Shown here piece by piece: positions 34,285-43,382 of a stretch of 64,000 nucleotides of DNA (positions within the stretch are counted from its first letter, which is position 1; each line of letters opens with the position of its first letter). The notes beneath the pieces are model-generated. The model searched no databases and was not told where the DNA came from. It saw nothing but the letters and a program-made list of their open reading frames with translations. The stretch comes from Clostridium_AT radicumherbarum (GTDB taxonomy: Bacteria; Bacillota; Clostridia; Clostridiales; Clostridiaceae), in assembly GCF_045310525.1 (NCBI RefSeq), contig NZ_JBJHZY010000003.1, positions 310,001-374,000 of the forward strand. Direction: 5' to 3'. The translations under genes and the position numbers were made by a program.

Positions 34285-34313
34285 TTGACAACCATTTTAT
34301 GCTAATGTACTAT
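34285..34313 (+). promoter_or_regulatory. Promoter of the arginine deiminase operon
   Basis: A perfect TTGACA (34285-34290), a 17-nt spacer and TACTAT (34308-34313) lie 60 nt before the arcC start codon. Confidence 0.75.
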
Positions 34314-34372
34314 GAAAGTGCAAAAATGAAATAATATAAAATATGGGAACATAGATATAGGAGGAGTCGTAG

Positions 34373-35320
34373 GTGAGAATTGTTTTAGCATTAGGGGGCA
34401 ATGCGCTTCAAGCAGATCCAAAGGATGCAAGTGCAGAGTCACAATTAAGGACTTGTAAGGAAACAGCAAAGTCCATAGTAGATCTTTTAGAGCAGGGTCA
34501 TACAGTAGCTGTAGTTCATGGAAACGGCCCACAAGTTGGTCAAATATTAAGCTCAGTGGAAGCTGGACATAAAGCAAATAGCTCAAATGTATTATTCCCT
34601 TTTGATGTATGTGGTGCTTTTTCTCAAGGCTATATAGGTTATCATCTTCAAAATGCAATTAGAGAGGAACTACATAGGAGAAATATAAATAAAAATGTAG
34701 GGACTGTTGTTACTCAAGTTGTTGTAGATAAAAATGATTCTGGCTTTCAAAATCCCACAAAGCCAATAGGCTCCTTTTATACAAAAGAGGAAGCTTTCGT
34801 ATTACAAAAGGAAAAAGGCTATGTAATGAAGGAGGATGCTGGAAGAGGTTATAGGAGAGTAGTGGCATCTCCAAAGCCAATTGATGTAATAGAAAAAGAT
34901 ATAATTAAGGAATTAGTTGATAATGGAACATTGACCATATCCTGCGGAGGCGGTGGAATACCTGTAATTTTAGAAGATGGGGAAGTTATGGGAGTTCCAG
35001 CAGTTATTGATAAGGATTTTGCCGCAGAAAAATTAGCAGAAATACTTGATGCTGATGCACTTGTAATATTAACTGCAGTTGACAGGGTTGCAATAAACTT
35101 TAATAAACCAGATCAAAAGAGCCTTGAGTCAATGACTCTTGCAGAAGTTGATAAGTACATAGAAGAAAAGCAATTTGCTCCTGGAAGTATGCTTCCAAAG
35201 GTAGAAGCTTGTAAGAAGTTTGTTCAATTTAATAAAAATAAAATAGCAATAATTGCTTCACTAAAGATGGCAAAGGAAGCTTTAAAAGGTGCCTCAGGTA
35301 CAAAAATAGTATCAGAATAA
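34373..35320 (+). CDS. arcC: Carbamate kinase
   Basis: This enzyme makes ATP from carbamoyl phosphate and ADP in the last step of the arginine deiminase pathway. The 315-residue product has ALGGNALQ at the N-terminus, VVHGNGPQVGQ, GYRRVVASPKP and SCGGGGIPV. Translation starts at GTG 34373 with AGGAGG 10 nt upstream. It is first in the operon arcC-arcA-argF, an order that differs from the common arcA-arcB-arcC. Confidence 0.95.
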   Translation: MRIVLALGGNALQADPKDASAESQLRTCKETAKSIVDLLEQGHTVAVVHGNGPQVGQILSSVEAGHKANSSNVLFPFDVCGAFSQGYIGYHLQNAIREELHRRNINKNVGTVVTQVVVDKNDSGFQNPTKPIGSFYTKEEAFVLQKEKGYVMKEDAGRGYRRVVASPKPIDVIEKDIIKELVDNGTLTISCGGGGIPVILEDGEVMGVPAVIDKDFAAEKLAEILDADALVILTAVDRVAINFNKPDQKSLESMTLAEVDKYIEEKQFAPGSMLPKVEACKKFVQFNKNKIAIIASLKMAKEALKGASGTKIVSE

Positions 35321-35333
35321 AGAGGGGATAAGG

Positions 35334-36536
35334 ATGGAAAGAAAAATTAAGGTATACTCTGAAATAGGTAATCTTAAGACAGTACTTCTGCATAGGCCAG
35401 GAGGAGAAATTGAAAATTTGATTCCAGAACACTTGTCGAGACTGTTATTTGATGATATTCCATTTTTAAAGGTGGCAAGAAATGAACACGATAATTTTGC
35501 AAAAGTGCTTACTGAAAATGGAGTAGAAGTTTTATATCTTGAAAAATTGGCGGCACAAGCTATTAAAGATTATGAAATCAAGGAAATGTTTTTAGATGAG
35601 GTAATAACAGAAAGTCAAATTAGCGACACGGCTATAGCTAAGACCTTAAAGGATTATTTTAGAACACTGCCTCAAAAAGAGATGATAGATAAGGTTATGG
35701 CAGGAACTAGAAAAAAGGAAATAGGGCTCAGCGAGGAAAATGACGATTATCCATTTATAATGGAACCTATGCCAAATTTATACTTTACAAGAGATCCATT
35801 TGCAGCAATGGGAAGAGGTATAACCTTAAATCATATGAGAAATCATATAAGGCACAGAGAAACTATATTTGGAAAGTATATTTTTAAATATCATCCGGAT
35901 TTTAAAGATTCAAATATTCCGCTTTGGTATAACAGAGATGATAACTACAGCATAGAAGGCGGAGATGAATTAATTCTTTCTGATGAGGTTATTGCTATAG
36001 GCAACAGTGAAAGAACAAGCACCGAGGCAATAATTCAGGTTGCTAAAAGACTATTTGAAGAGAATGAAAGCTTTAAAACAGTGTTGATGTTCAACATTCC
36101 AAAATCTAGGGCATTCATGCACTTGGATACTGTGTTTACTATGATAGACTATGATAAGTTCACTGTTCATGAAGGTATAGAAGGAAACTTAAAGGTTACT
36201 GCTATTAGTTATAATTATAAAAATAAAGAACTTATAATGGAAGAAGAAGAGGACAGTCTTGAAAGAATACTATCTAAGCATTTAAAAAAGGATATTACAC
36301 TTATACGCTGCGGTGGTGGAGATAGGGTCATTTCAAGAAGAGAGCAGTGGAATGATGGGTCAAATACTCTTGCTATATCACCTGGGACTGTTATAACCTA
36401 TGAAAGAAATTATATTACTAATGAAATATTGGATAAATATAATGTAAATGTTATATCTATTCCTTCAGGAGAACTCAGCAGAGGAAGAGGCGGCCCTAGA
36501 TGTATGTCTATGCCTTTCCATAGAGAAAAAATTTAA
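35334..36536 (+). CDS. arcA: Arginine deiminase
   Basis: The 400-residue enzyme hydrolyses arginine to citrulline and ammonia. Family motifs are visible: TVLLHRPGGEIENL at the N-terminus, LYFTRDPFAAMG, NYSIEGGDELILS, AFMHLDTVFTMID (catalytic His and Asp) and Cys390 in GGPRCMSMP. It starts 13 nt after the arcC stop behind AGAGGGGA. It supplies ammonia for acid resistance and carbamoyl phosphate for ATP, together with its operon partners. Confidence 0.96.
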   Translation: MERKIKVYSEIGNLKTVLLHRPGGEIENLIPEHLSRLLFDDIPFLKVARNEHDNFAKVLTENGVEVLYLEKLAAQAIKDYEIKEMFLDEVITESQISDTAIAKTLKDYFRTLPQKEMIDKVMAGTRKKEIGLSEENDDYPFIMEPMPNLYFTRDPFAAMGRGITLNHMRNHIRHRETIFGKYIFKYHPDFKDSNIPLWYNRDDNYSIEGGDELILSDEVIAIGNSERTSTEAIIQVAKRLFEENESFKTVLMFNIPKSRAFMHLDTVFTMIDYDKFTVHEGIEGNLKVTAISYNYKNKELIMEEEEDSLERILSKHLKKDITLIRCGGGDRVISRREQWNDGSNTLAISPGTVITYERNYITNEILDKYNVNVISIPSGELSRGRGGPRCMSMPFHREKI

Positions 36537-36598
36537 TAAAGCTTTTATGAATATATAATATTAAAAATTAACAATGATTAAATAAAGGAGAGAACAAT

Positions 36599-37597
36599 AT
36601 GTTTAATTTAAGAAACAGAAGCTTTTTAACACTAATGGACTTTTCACCAAAGGAAATAAATTATATGCTGTATTTAGCAAGAGATTTAAAAAGAGCTAAA
36701 TATGCAGGAACTGAGCAGCCAAAGCTGAAGGGAAAAAATATAGTTTTATTATTTGAAAAAGATTCTACTAGAACAAGATGTGCATTTGAAGTTGCAGCAT
36801 TAGATCAAGGAGCACATGTTACTTACCTAGGACCAACAGGAAGTCAAATGGGAAAGAAGGAATCCATTCCTGATACTGCTAGAGTTCTTGGAAGAATGTA
36901 TGATGGTATTGAATATAGAGGCTTTGCTCAATCTACTGTGGAAGATCTTGCAAAATATTCAGGGGTACCTGTTTGGAATGGATTAACAGATGCTGATCAT
37001 CCAACTCAAGTTCTAGCAGATTTCTTGACAATTCAAGAACATCTTGATAAGCCACTTAATAAAATAAAATTTGTATATTCAGGAGATGGCAGAAACAATG
37101 TTGCAAATGCACTTATGATTGGTGCAATAAAGATGGGAATGGATTTTAGAATGGTTTCTCCAAAAGAATTATTCCCTACCGAAGAGTTACTCCAAAAATG
37201 TAGAGAAGTTGCTAAAGAAACAGGAGCAAAAATAACTTGTACTGATAACGTAGCAGAAGGTGTTAAGGATGCAGATGTTATTTATACAGATGTTTGGGTT
37301 TCCATGGGAGAGCCAGATGAAGTTTGGGAAAGCAGAATAAAGCTTTTAAGGCCTTACCAAGTAAACATGGAAATGTTAAAACTTACTGGTAATGAGAAGG
37401 TTTTATTTGAGCACTGTCTTCCAGCCTTCCATGACTTAAAGACTAAAGTTGGTAAAGATATCTATGAAAAGTTTGGATTAACTTCAATGGAAGTTACAGA
37501 TGAAGTATTTGAAAGCAAACATTCAGTAGTATTTGATGAAGCAGAAAATAGAATGCATACAATTAAGGCTGTTATGGTTGCAACTTTAGGCGCATAG
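36599..37597 (+). CDS. argF: Ornithine carbamoyltransferase (catabolic)
   Basis: The 332-residue enzyme converts citrulline and phosphate to ornithine and carbamoyl phosphate. Carbamoyl phosphate-binding STRTR lies in DSTRTRCAFEV, HPTQ in DADHPTQVLADFL, and HCLPAF near the C-terminus. It sits 62 nt after arcA and a strong terminator follows. Its place with arcA and arcC favours the catabolic role (arcB in other nomenclatures). No arginine/ornithine antiporter gene (arcD) is in the operon. Confidence 0.95.
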   Translation: MFNLRNRSFLTLMDFSPKEINYMLYLARDLKRAKYAGTEQPKLKGKNIVLLFEKDSTRTRCAFEVAALDQGAHVTYLGPTGSQMGKKESIPDTARVLGRMYDGIEYRGFAQSTVEDLAKYSGVPVWNGLTDADHPTQVLADFLTIQEHLDKPLNKIKFVYSGDGRNNVANALMIGAIKMGMDFRMVSPKELFPTEELLQKCREVAKETGAKITCTDNVAEGVKDADVIYTDVWVSMGEPDEVWESRIKLLRPYQVNMEMLKLTGNEKVLFEHCLPAFHDLKTKVGKDIYEKFGLTSMEVTDEVFESKHSVVFDEAENRMHTIKAVMVATLGA

Positions 37598-37638
37598 CTA
37601 AATGAACTGTTTCAAAATAGTTGAAATGAATTGAAAGT

Positions 37639-37682
37639 AAGCTACAATATATAAAATTTTTATATATTGTAGCTTTTTTATT
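37639..37682 (+). terminator. Terminator of the arc operon
   Basis: A 15-bp stem AAGCTACAATATATA / TATATATTGTAGCTT with a 7-nt loop and a T-rich tail, 42 nt after the argF stop. Confidence 0.92.
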
Positions 37683-37765
37683 TTTTAGAATTTTATTAAG
37701 ATATGTAGATTTTGCTCGAAATATAATACAAGACGTAAAATAATAGTAAAAACAGGGGGGCAAAA

Positions 37766-39769
37766 ATGAAAAGAAAAAGGACTTTAAAAACACAACTTAT
37801 TACATTGATGTTACTTACAATATTGTTTCCGGTTGCAATAATATCAATTATTAATTCTTATAGTTCGGAAAAAAGCTTGAATACTCAATTTAAAGATACA
37901 TTAATAGATAATGTTAATTGGACTGATGAGGTAATAAAATCAAATAACAAGTCAAATATTGAATTAACTAACATGCTATCTCAGGACCCTAACGTGCAGA
38001 ACATATATAATAGTGCAGATTCAGAGAAATGGCTTTTATCTACTTTAGACTCCTTTCTTGTAACTCATAAGGATATACAAAGTGTATACTATGGTCTGAA
38101 AGATGGTAGAATGCTTTTAAAACCACAGGAAGCTCTACCCAAGGATTACGACCCAAGAAACAGGGAGTGGTATACTAAGGCATTAAGCAATGTTGGACAG
38201 GTTATAATCACTGATCCCTATGAAGATGCTTCCCAAAAGGGTATGTTCGTAATTACCTATGCAGAGGCAGTTAAGGATCCTAAATCAGGGGAAATAAATG
38301 GTGTAGTTGCAGTGGATATTAAACTTCAAACCTTATCTAGTACGATTTCAAAATATAAAATCGGACAAAATGGGTATATAGCAATAGTAGATAAGACTGG
38401 TACCATTATATCGCATAATGATCCTAAAATGCTGGGAAAGACTGCAAAGGATGAAAAGTGGGTTAATGAAATAATATCTTCAAAACAAGCTAGCGGAGAA
38501 TATGATATTAATGGACAAAGGTTAATAACATATAATACTATGGATGAACAAACTGGATGGAGAATAATGGGGTTCATACCTAAAAACGAAATAACTTCTC
38601 AGGTAAACAGCCAAAGATATATATCTGCGGGGATTTCTATTATTTTCCTCGTACTAGCTCTAATTGCCGGAATAATAGTATCTAATTCCATTTCAAAATC
38701 AATAATAAAGCTGGTAGAGGTGCTCAAAAGAATAAAAGATGGTGATTATACTGTAGAGATTGGAAAACATAAAAATGTAAGCCATGAAGTAGGTGAAATA
38801 ACTGATTCTGTAGACCTTGTAATTAAAGATATGGTAGAAATGCTTAAAAATATTATAAAGACCTCTAAGAATATTAAAGAATCCTCAGAGGCTTTGGTAG
38901 CAGTAACAGAAGAGTCAAATTCAGTAGGTGAAGAGGTATCTAGAGCAGTTCAGCAGATTGCAGGTGGAGCCTCAGAGCAGGCAGAAAGCCTTGACAAAAG
39001 CTCTGGCGTTGTTAGCGATCTTGGTGAAAAGGTGATAAATGCTAGAAGCAGCAGCACAAATATGATGAATGCATCCACAAATGTAAAAGAAGCAACAAAG
39101 GAAGGAACTCTTAATATTGAAAACCTAAAGGAGACTTTTGAGGAAGCTTCTAAGGCAAATAAAGAGCTCCAAGTTAAAATTGAAGACCTAGCAAATAAAT
39201 CTAATAGAATAGGAGCAATAACAGACACTATAACATCAATAACAGAGCAAACAAGCCTTCTATCATTAAATGCTAGTATAGAAGCTGCAAGGGCCGGAGA
39301 GGCAGGCAGAGGTTTTGCTGTGGTTGCAGATGAGGTAAGAAAGCTTGCTGATCAGTCGGCAAATTCAGCGCTAGAAATTAACAATGTTATTTCTGAAATT
39401 AGGAATAGTGTAGCTGTAGTACTTGAAAGAATTGAACAGACAATTACCTTAAATGAAAAATCAGAAGAAAAGGTGATAGTTACAAGTTCTAGCTTTATTA
39501 AAATTGAAGAAGCGGTGTTAGAACTTGAACAAAATATTAATGTAGTAGATCAAACCTTAGAAGGAATAAGCAGCAATACAGATGAAGTATTTCAGTCTAT
39601 TACAGAGGTGGCAGCTGTAGCAGAGGAAACAGCAGCTACTGCTGAAGAGGTGAGTGCATCTTCAGAAGAACAATCTGCAGGGCTTCATGAAGTTGTAGTA
39701 TCAGCAGAACAATTAAATTTACTTTCTGAAAAGCTTGATGAAATGGTTAAGAAATTTAAAATAGAATAA
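37766..39769 (+). CDS. Methyl-accepting chemotaxis protein (dCache sensor)
   Basis: The 667-residue chemoreceptor has membrane helix 1 (about 8-28), an extracellular dCache-like sensor (about 30-280, with YDPRNREWYTKA and ITDPYEDASQKGMFVITYA, the usual amine/amino-acid sensing layout), membrane helix 2 (about 285-308), HAMP, and a cytoplasmic signalling domain with the hairpin tip EQTSLLSLNASIEAARAGEAGRGF. It relays ligand binding to CheA/CheW. It follows the arc operon with its own ribosome binding site (GGGGGG), so arginine or another amino acid is a possible ligand, which is speculative. Confidence 0.93.
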   Translation: MKRKRTLKTQLITLMLLTILFPVAIISIINSYSSEKSLNTQFKDTLIDNVNWTDEVIKSNNKSNIELTNMLSQDPNVQNIYNSADSEKWLLSTLDSFLVTHKDIQSVYYGLKDGRMLLKPQEALPKDYDPRNREWYTKALSNVGQVIITDPYEDASQKGMFVITYAEAVKDPKSGEINGVVAVDIKLQTLSSTISKYKIGQNGYIAIVDKTGTIISHNDPKMLGKTAKDEKWVNEIISSKQASGEYDINGQRLITYNTMDEQTGWRIMGFIPKNEITSQVNSQRYISAGISIIFLVLALIAGIIVSNSISKSIIKLVEVLKRIKDGDYTVEIGKHKNVSHEVGEITDSVDLVIKDMVEMLKNIIKTSKNIKESSEALVAVTEESNSVGEEVSRAVQQIAGGASEQAESLDKSSGVVSDLGEKVINARSSSTNMMNASTNVKEATKEGTLNIENLKETFEEASKANKELQVKIEDLANKSNRIGAITDTITSITEQTSLLSLNASIEAARAGEAGRGFAVVADEVRKLADQSANSALEINNVISEIRNSVAVVLERIEQTITLNEKSEEKVIVTSSSFIKIEEAVLELEQNINVVDQTLEGISSNTDEVFQSITEVAAVAEETAATAEEVSASSEEQSAGLHEVVVSAEQLNLLSEKLDEMVKKFKIE

Positions 39770-39792
39770 AGGGTTCCTTATAGTAGAAATTT

Positions 39793-39850
39793 AAAAGGTA
39801 CCTTGTGAGACTGATATAAGATTGGTTTCTTGCAGGGTACTTTTTATTTT
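39793..39850 (+). terminator. Terminator after the chemoreceptor gene
   Basis: AAAAGGTACC pairs with GGGTACTTTT (one bulge) around a long loop and is followed by TATTTT, starting 24 nt after the stop. Confidence 0.6.
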
Positions 39851-39868
39851 ATATTATATTGGATTAAA

Positions 39869-39897
39869 TTGTTATTTAATTAAGAAAGGGTTATAAT
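39869..39897 (+). promoter_or_regulatory. Promoter of the DUF3052-like gene
   Basis: TTGTTA (39869-39874), a 17-nt spacer and a perfect TATAAT (39892-39897), 38 nt before the start codon. Confidence 0.6.
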
Positions 39898-39935
39898 ATT
39901 TCTAAGTTCATTATAGTAAAAGGAGAGTTTTGTAA

Positions 39936-40334
39936 ATGAATGAAATTTTAAAGAAACTAAAGCTAACAACACAAAGTCCAATTTTAATATTAAATGCCCC
40001 TGATGAGTATATGAATATAATAAAGGATACGAGTTCTGAGGTTCATACAGAGATTAAAGGCAAATATAAGTTTATTCAATTGTTTGCAAAAAGTATAGTA
40101 GAGGCAAAAGAACATATAGAGGATTGTATAGGAGCCTTGGATGGTGATGGGTATCTATGGATTTGTTATCCTAAGGGGACTTCAAAAAAATACAAATCAG
40201 ATCTTAATAGAGATACTACTCAGATAGTTACTGAAGAATACAACTTTCAAGGTGTAACCCTTGTATCAATTGATAATGATTGGTCTGCCTTTAGAATAAG
40301 AAGCAAAGATAATATAAAGACTTTAAAAAAGTAA
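39936..40334 (+). CDS. DUF3052-like protein
   Basis: This 132-residue soluble protein resembles DUF3052: PILILNAPDEYMNI near the N-terminus, LWICYPKGTSKKYKSDLNRDT in the middle and VSIDNDWSAFRI near the end. No enzymatic role is established for the family. AAAGGAGAG lies 9 nt before ATG 39936. It is a single gene between the chemoreceptor and a convergent permease. Confidence 0.7.
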   Translation: MNEILKKLKLTTQSPILILNAPDEYMNIIKDTSSEVHTEIKGKYKFIQLFAKSIVEAKEHIEDCIGALDGDGYLWICYPKGTSKKYKSDLNRDTTQIVTEEYNFQGVTLVSIDNDWSAFRIRSKDNIKTLKK

Positions 40335-40358
40335 ATTTAAGAAAGATGAAGATATCAC

Positions 40359-40420
40359 AGTGGCAGCCATATGACTTGTTACTTATTCGTAAATAAGAAA
40401 TAAGTCATATGGCTGCCACT
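40359..40420. repeat. 62-nt perfect-stem palindrome
   Basis: AGTGGCAGCCATATGACTT and its exact complement form a 19-bp stem whose interior continues with CTTATT / AATAAG around CGTA. It lies 24 nt after the DUF3052-like stop, before the shared terminator. No T tract is attached, so it is more than a terminator. Confidence 0.8.
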
Positions 40421-40430
40421 TAAAATAAAA

Positions 40431-40457
40431 GAAGCAGGAAACTCCTGCTTCTTTTTT
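40431..40457. terminator. Bidirectional terminator
   Basis: A 9-bp stem GAAGCAGGA / TCCTGCTTC with an AAC loop is followed by six T on plus and CTTTTATTTT on minus. It separates the DUF3052-like gene from the convergent permease gene. Confidence 0.9.
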
Positions 40458-40467
40458 ATGCTATATA

Positions 40468-42006
40468 TTAAGCTACTTTATCGTTTTTCTTAGAACTAAA
40501 TTTTCTACTATAACTGTTATGCATTAATACTGCAACAAGTCCAAAGAATATTGGTCCAGCTATTTGCCAGATTGTTGTTGCCATATCATGATCTTGTATA
40601 GCAGGTTGAATTATTGAGAAGAAGTTAGCAAAACCAACTGTTAATGTAACTATTACTCCCCATATTAAGGCTGAGTTATAGCTCTTATATACTTCAAATG
40701 GCTTTTCAATATCTTGCTTCTTCTTGAAGAATATAAATGCAATTGATAAGAACATATAAGGAATAGTCATAGCTACATTAGTCATGCTAACTAATATATC
40801 CCAGAACTTAGACATTGAGTTTCCACCGAAGGAAACAAGTAATATCATTGCAACAACGATTATGCATTGAACCCACATAGCGTTTACAGGCATTCCATCT
40901 TCTTTTCTAGTATGACCTATTTTTCCAGGCCATAATTCATCTGGAGTACCATCAATCATTTGCTTAAGTGGAGAATAAGTTAATGTAAAGAAGGCTCCTG
41001 ATAATGCTAAGAACATTGAAAGTCCGATATATCTAGCAACTCCATGTGATAAAGCTATACTAGTAGCTTCGCTAGCACCAAATACATGACCTAGAGAATA
41101 TCCTAAGTTAGACATTACTATATAACTTGCGTTACCAAGTGTAACACCTTTAACAGACATTACTGCTGACCAGTTAGTAAATACACCAACCATTAATATT
41201 AATAATGAGTATCCAACAGCAATAACAGCAGCTGAAATCATAACACCTTTAGGGAATGTCTTTTCTGGATTTTCTGTTTGGTCAACAAGTCCTCCAACTG
41301 CTTCAATTCCGCCGTATGCAAATAATGCATAAACTACGAAGGCTAATGATGATATTGCACTTCCAGCATATTTAGGATTTGGTGTTGTAGTAAAGGATTT
41401 TAATCCTTCAATTGGTTGAGCAAGATGGCCACCGCCTGCTATAAATACTACTATAGCACCAAGTAAAACAACAATGTTAATTAAAACAACTGCTGTACCA
41501 CCTACTGAAGTTACCTTCTTAATTTTATCAACACCTTTAGTTGATACAAAAGTAACAAGAATGAACCATAAAATTCCCATGATACCTAATGTTTTAGGTC
41601 CAGTTAATCCTTGAATTCCAAGGAAAGCCCAGTCTTTAGTTGTGTCCATACCAAATATAGCATTTGATATTGGAACCCAAATACCAGATGAAACGTTAAC
41701 CATCCAAATTACATAAGAAGCAAACCACATGAATGTTCCTATGAAAGCGAATTTTGGTCCAACGGATTTTTCCATCCAAGAGTAAATTCCACCTTTTTCA
41801 TTTTTGAAAGCTGCACCGAATTCAGCCATCATTAATGCAAATGGAACGAAGAATGTAATTCCTGATATAATATACCATGGAATTGCAGCGTATCCCATTT
41901 TATAGAAGGATCTAGGGATATTGTTAAAGCCGTAAACTGATGTAAATATCATCAGTACTAGTGATACTAATGTTAATTTTTTGGTAGCGTTTACATTAGA
42001 AGACAT
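40468..42006 (-). CDS. APC-family amino acid permease (YjeM-like)
   Basis: The 512-residue protein has about twelve membrane helices. The segments GFNNIPRSFYKMGYAAIPWY and FAYGGIEAVGGLVDQTENPEKTFPKG are typical of the glutamate/GABA-type APC group that includes YjeM. The ORF extends to 42096, but ATG 42006 with GGAGGGGGAAG upstream is the likely start. Substrate is unknown. Because the arc operon lacks an antiporter gene, arginine/ornithine exchange is a possible role, although the gene is 2.9 kb away on the other strand. Confidence 0.82.
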   Translation of the reverse strand: MSSNVNATKKLTLVSLVLMIFTSVYGFNNIPRSFYKMGYAAIPWYIISGITFFVPFALMMAEFGAAFKNEKGGIYSWMEKSVGPKFAFIGTFMWFASYVIWMVNVSSGIWVPISNAIFGMDTTKDWAFLGIQGLTGPKTLGIMGILWFILVTFVSTKGVDKIKKVTSVGGTAVVLINIVVLLGAIVVFIAGGGHLAQPIEGLKSFTTTPNPKYAGSAISSLAFVVYALFAYGGIEAVGGLVDQTENPEKTFPKGVMISAAVIAVGYSLLILMVGVFTNWSAVMSVKGVTLGNASYIVMSNLGYSLGHVFGASEATSIALSHGVARYIGLSMFLALSGAFFTLTYSPLKQMIDGTPDELWPGKIGHTRKEDGMPVNAMWVQCIIVVAMILLVSFGGNSMSKFWDILVSMTNVAMTIPYMFLSIAFIFFKKKQDIEKPFEVYKSYNSALIWGVIVTLTVGFANFFSIIQPAIQDHDMATTIWQIAGPIFFGLVAVLMHNSYSRKFSSKKNDKVA

Positions 42007-42509
42007 AATATTCTTCCCCCTCCAATTAATTATAATAATTTCTTGAGCGTCTAGCTCGATTTTTATTATATACGTTAAATTTGAATATTGCAACAAAAAA
42101 ATCTATTTTTTTATGTTTTTCGATATTAGCACTAATTTCATTGTTCCGATTTTTAAAAATATTGCAATATAATTAAATAAATCAATCCAAAATCATGACA
42201 TTTATTATAGCATTTTTCATTTAAAATGCAATATAAATTTCAGTCTCTAATCAAAATTACAATTTATAATATTATTAGGGAAATGAATACAATATCTAAA
42301 TAATTTGGTATTAGAAATTATTTAGATATTGCTGCTCATATTAAATGGAAATTAAACAAATTTTAAAAGGAAATTAAAAGTATATAATGTAGAAATGAAA
42401 GGACAGTATTTTCTATAAAATACAACTAATTAGAATATTAGGACTATACTACTATAGATAATAGAGTTATAATTACTAAGTGAATTAAACTAAGGAAGGG
42501 TGTTTTTAT
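42007..42509. other. Gene-free divergent region with a 17-bp perfect palindrome
   Basis: The 503-nt gap between the divergent permease and ridA genes contains CAATATCTAAATAATTT and its exact complement (42290-42306 / 42315-42331, 8-nt loop GGTATTAG). There is no T tract, so it may be an operator, processing site or small repeat. TGCAATATAA occurs twice nearby. I see no ORF or known RNA in the rest. Confidence 0.65.
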
Positions 42510-42890
42510 ATGAATAAAAAGATTATTAGTACAGAAAAGGCTCCAGCAGCAATAGGACCATATTCACAAGGTATTAAAGCAGGAAGTTTAATTTTTACAT
42601 CTGGTCAGCTTCCATTAAATCCAGTAACAGGAGTAATGCCAGAATCAATAGAAGAACAAACTAAGCAGTCACTTGAGAATGTGAAGGCAGTAATTGAAGC
42701 AGAAGGTTTAAGCTTATGCAATGTAGTTAAGACTACAGTGTTTTTAAGTGATATGAATAATTTTGTTAAAATGAATGATGTATATAAAGAGTACTTTAAA
42801 GAAGATGCACCTTCTAGAAGTGCAGTTCAGGTAGCTAGATTGCCAAAGGATGCACTAGTAGAAATCGAAGCTATCGCATATTGTGATTAA
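42510..42890 (+). CDS. ridA: RidA family enamine/imine deaminase
   Basis: The 126-residue protein hydrolyses reactive 2-aminoacrylate-type intermediates released by PLP enzymes. Signature blocks are APAAIGPYSQGIKAG, FTSGQLPLNPVTG, VKTTVFLSDMNNF and the terminal APSRSAVQVARLPKDALVEIEAIA, which contains the key Arg and Glu. The length is exactly typical. AAGGAAGGG precedes ATG 42510. A terminator follows. Confidence 0.95.
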   Translation: MNKKIISTEKAPAAIGPYSQGIKAGSLIFTSGQLPLNPVTGVMPESIEEQTKQSLENVKAVIEAEGLSLCNVVKTTVFLSDMNNFVKMNDVYKEYFKEDAPSRSAVQVARLPKDALVEIEAIAYCD

Positions 42891-42896
42891 TGAATT

Positions 42897-42923
42897 AAAG
42901 AGGATATCTAAGATATCCTCTTT
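42897..42923. terminator. Bidirectional terminator
   Basis: A 12-bp stem AAAGAGGATATC / GATATCCTCTTT with a TAA loop lies between ridA and the small convergent gene. Confidence 0.85.
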
Positions 42924-42926
42924 AAT

Positions 42927-43133
42927 TTAAACCTTTTTATCTAAAATAACACCGTGACCTGTATCTCCATAGGTTAGCTGAGTTTTAAGCTCTTCAACAT
43001 AGTCTATATCCTTAAGTTGTGAAGTTTCTGGTTTTACAGTTTGTTTTTTTCTTTTTTTACTGCTGCCATTTCTTTTTTTTGTCTTTTGGGGGATGGCTGA
43101 AGATCTTTCTGCAGGCTTCACTTCTTTCCGCAT
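42927..43133 (-). CDS. 68-residue basic hypothetical protein
   Basis: This small protein is Lys/Arg-rich (KKRNGSSKKRKKQ) with an acidic C-terminal part (IDYVEELKTQLTYGDTGHG). There is no membrane segment. AAAGGATAGGG lies just before ATG 43133 and it shares a terminator with ridA, which supports a real gene. I do not recognise it. Confidence 0.55.
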   Translation of the reverse strand: MRKEVKPAERSSAIPQKTKKRNGSSKKRKKQTVKPETSQLKDIDYVEELKTQLTYGDTGHGVILDKKV

Positions 43134-43382
43134 ATAACCCTATCCTTTCATAAATTTATTTCTATGTAATTATTATCGTAATAATAAAAAGGATTTTAAT
43201 GGTATATTTTATTAATCTATGGTGATTTAATCACTTTTAGGTCTAAAATATAAAAAAATTTTAAATAAACTGAATTTTGTGGAAAAATATTCTATATTAT
43301 GGTAATATTATTATTAGATGTTTATTTATGTATGTTATTTAATAGCTGAATTATATAAATTGACAATAATGGGGGAATTATT

